Source: Salipiger sp. CCB-MM3 (GTDB taxonomy: Bacteria > Pseudomonadota > Alphaproteobacteria > Rhodobacterales > Rhodobacteraceae). From it: a DNA stretch of 64,000 nucleotides. This document shows positions 62,446 to 64,000 of this stretch, piece after piece. The notes beneath the pieces are model-generated. The model searched no databases, was not told the origin of the DNA, and saw only the letters and a list, made by a program, of their open reading frames with translations. Location of the stretch: assembly GCF_001687105.1 (NCBI RefSeq), contig NZ_CP014598.1:62001-126000 (forward strand), given 5' to 3'. The position numbers and the translations under genes are program-made. Numbering within the stretch: position 1 is the stretch's first letter; each line of letters opens with the position of its first letter.

Positions 62446-63516
62446 TCACTTTGCCTCGGGCATCCCAATGCGGTCGATCTTGCTCACCAACGCGGTCGCC
62501 GTGGCCAGTGCGGAAGCGGTGGCCTGCGCCATCTGCGGCAGGATCATCCACTCCAGCGCCCAAGCCGCGCCCGAGCGTTCCTGTTCGTGGATCATCGCCT
62601 GATGCATCCCCGACAGCTGCACCGCGTTGAACCGCGCCAGCGTCACCAGCAGTTCGGCGCTCACCGGGTTCTGCTTGTGCGGCATCGCGGAAGAGCCGCC
62701 GCCGCCCGAGAGTTTGATCTCGTCCAGCCCCTGCTGCGCCATCAGGCAGATGTCCTGCCCGATCTTGCCCAAGCTTCCGGTGATCAGCGACAGAAGCCCG
62801 GCATATTCCGCAACGCCGCCGCGCATCGCGTGCCACGCGCTGTCCGCGCTGGCCAGATCGAGCGCTGCGGCGACGTGATCCACCACCGCCTGCGCGTCGG
62901 TGCCAAGCGCCTTGCGGTCGCCCGAGGCACCGCCGATCTGCACCCGCTCGACCCGCGGCGCCAGCTGCGCCAGCCGGTCCAGATGCGCCGCAAGCGGCTG
63001 ATGCCAGGGGCGCAGCCGATCCGAGACGGTGATCTCGGTCGCCGCCTGCATCCGCGTGCGCCCCATCAGCGGCGTCGTGCCGCGGCGCGCGTCAAGCTCG
63101 ATCAGCGCCGCTTCCAGCGTGGCCAACCGCTCTGCCAGCAGCGCGCTGCTCTCCTTGAGGGTCAGCGCCAGCGCGCTGTCCACCACATCCTGCGAGGTCG
63201 CCCCCTTGTGCACCGCCACCGCCAGATCGCAGCCGACGATCTCCTTCAGCTGCGCCACCAGCCGCGGCACCGGCACGCCGTCGCGCGCCATGCCCGCGCG
63301 GATGTCAGACAGATCGATCTTCGCCGCCGCGATCTTTGCCGCCGCCGCCTCGGCCAGCGCCGCATCGGCCCGCCCGCAGGCGCCAAGCGCCCGGCTCCAC
63401 GCCGCCTCGAAGGCCAGCATATGCGCCATCTGCCGGTCCGCAGACCAGATCGCCGCCATCTCGGGGTCGGCAAAGAGCCCGCCCAGCCAAGGGTGATCGA
63501 AAACGCTCGCGCTCAT
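62446..63516 (-). CDS. pcaB: 3-carboxy-cis,cis-muconate cycloisomerase
   Basis: 356-residue fumarase/aspartase-superfamily enzyme that converts 3-carboxymuconate to 4-carboxymuconolactone in the protocatechuate pathway. Signature GSSAMPHKQNPVSAELL and the substrate motif HKGATSQDVVDSALALTLK are present, plus MGRTRMQAATEITVSDRL. It is shorter than the ~450-residue Pseudomonas PcaB, lacking the C-terminal ADSL-like domain, as is usual in Rhodobacteraceae. ATG 63516 chosen; the longer frame to 63615 runs into the pcaG end. Downstream of pcaG on the same strand. Confidence 0.93.
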   Translation of the reverse strand: MSASVFDHPWLGGLFADPEMAAIWSADRQMAHMLAFEAAWSRALGACGRADAALAEAAAAKIAAAKIDLSDIRAGMARDGVPVPRLVAQLKEIVGCDLAVAVHKGATSQDVVDSALALTLKESSALLAERLATLEAALIELDARRGTTPLMGRTRMQAATEITVSDRLRPWHQPLAAHLDRLAQLAPRVERVQIGGASGDRKALGTDAQAVVDHVAAALDLASADSAWHAMRGGVAEYAGLLSLITGSLGKIGQDICLMAQQGLDEIKLSGGGGSSAMPHKQNPVSAELLVTLARFNAVQLSGMHQAMIHEQERSGAAWALEWMILPQMAQATASALATATALVSKIDRIGMPEAK

Positions 63517-63589
63517 AGGTCCTGTCCCTTCACATGCCGAAGGGGCGGCCCGCACAGCCGCCCCGTCGCATCGTTCTAATCTCCGCGCC

Positions 63590-64000
63590 TCAGATGTCGA
63601 GGAAGACCGTCTCACCCTCGCCCTGCAGGCGGATGTCGAAACGGTATTTACCCTCGCCGGTCTTCTTGGCGATCAGCGTCTCGACGCGCGGGCGCTGCTC
63701 GATGCGCGCCAAGAGCGGGTCCGAGGCATTGTCTTCGTCTTCGAAGTAGATGCGCGTCTGAAGGCCCATATTGATGCCGCGCGCCACGACCCAGAGCGAG
63801 ATATGCGGCGCGCTCTCCACGCCGCCCCGGCCCTTCACCTTGCCCGGTTTGACCGTGCGCAGGGTGAACTCGCCGGTCTCGGCGTCGGCGGCAAAGCGGC
63901 AATGACCCGAAACCTTGGGGTCCGCACCCTCTTGCCCGGCAAAGACGCCCTTGGCGTCGGGCTGCCAGCTTTCGATCAGCGCGTCGCGCATCGCCCAGCC
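63590..64000 (-). CDS. pcaG: Protocatechuate 3,4-dioxygenase alpha subunit, partial (5' end beyond window)
   Basis: C-terminal 136 residues of PcaG; the frame stays open through base 64000, so the ATG at 63991 is internal (it is preceded by GWA). Family features are ESWQPDAKGVFAGQ, FTLRTVKPGKVKGRGG, APHISLWVVARGINMGLQTRIYFEDE and the C-terminal KYRFDIRLQGEGETVFLDI. It forms the intradiol ring-cleaving enzyme with PcaH, expected just beyond the window edge. Confidence 0.93.
   Translation of the reverse strand, partial: GWAMRDALIESWQPDAKGVFAGQEGADPKVSGHCRFAADAETGEFTLRTVKPGKVKGRGGVESAPHISLWVVARGINMGLQTRIYFEDEDNASDPLLARIEQRPRVETLIAKKTGEGKYRFDIRLQGEGETVFLDI

Noticed and set aside
1..64000. tRNA, rRNA, transposase or phage integrase genes
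   Set aside because: None recognised on either strand by reading; a covariance-model scan would be needed to exclude a tRNA fully.

Overview
The window is a GC-rich alphaproteobacterial chromosome or megaplasmid segment, most likely from the Rhodobacteraceae (Roseobacter group). Supporting signs are the dense GC-rich coding with ATGA and 8-base stop/start overlaps, an RTX protein ending in a Hint domain, a soxBDAG-purU operon, a short PcaB, a BCCT carrier next to a BKACE enzyme, and a double hairpin with CCUCCUCCC loops that matches the alphaproteobacterial 'cuckoo' (CcsR) small RNAs. I saw no rRNA, tRNA, CRISPR array, phage or transposase gene.

Layout. 1-2.5 kb: a TonB-dependent siderophore receptor (cut by the window edge) and an AraC regulator. 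2.9-10.7 kb: a nine-gene catabolic operon with a creatininase-family amidohydrolase, a NitT/TauT-type ABC importer, a cytosine-deaminase-like hydrolase, an FAD oxidase, a flavodoxin-fold reductase, a RutR-like TetR regulator and a RidA protein. An ACCA-N2-TGGT palindrome upstream looks like a RutR-type operator. 10.8-13.5 kb: the RTX-Hint protein. 13.6-17.6 kb: a leftward operon of an APH-type kinase, a phospho-lyase-like class III PLP enzyme, a GntR regulator and a class IV aminotransferase. This is followed by the cuckoo-type RNA, a LysR regulator, an ALDH7/AmaB-type dehydrogenase and an AmaA-like FAD oxidase; together they suggest hydroxylysine/lysine/pipecolate catabolism through 2-aminoadipate. 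22.1-29.2 kb: sarcosine oxidase soxBDAG with purU and a divergent GbdR-like regulator. 29.2-35.4 kb: LysR with a Tat-exported bicupin (quercetinase-like), a GH-A-like glycosidase with a C-terminal anchor, and an isolated isochorismatase/isochorismate synthase pair.

35.6-42.2 kb: a glucose-type ABC importer (ATPase, two permeases, binding protein) divergent from a two-component system, with a perfect tandem 10-mer repeat between them. 42.4-49.5 kb: all six genes of the ebo cluster (eboD, eboE, eboC rightward; eboF leftward; eboA, eboB rightward). EboD carries an N-terminal DedA/VTT-like membrane domain. 49.7-52.2 kb: a quinoprotein glucose dehydrogenase-like system split into a small membrane protein and a periplasmic PQQ subunit. 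52.3-59.8 kb: a GFA protein, a patatin, a phospholipase-D/cardiolipin-synthase-like enzyme, a BKACE enzyme, a BCCT carrier and an aldehyde dehydrogenase. 60.2-62.2 kb: an acyltransferase and a sulfotransferase with less GC-biased codon use, probably acquired. 62.4-64 kb: pcaB and the end of pcaG (protocatechuate branch of beta-ketoadipate).

How it works together: most of the window is import plus oxidation of nitrogenous solutes (sarcosine, betaine or carnitine type compounds, lysine derivatives, N-heterocycles), sugars and aromatics, as expected of a marine heterotroph. The most unusual element is the ebo cluster. In cyanobacteria it is needed to move a scytonemin precursor to the periplasm, and here a predicted membrane module is fused directly to its dehydroquinate-synthase-like enzyme. 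All functional calls come from reading motifs and gene order; no database search was run.
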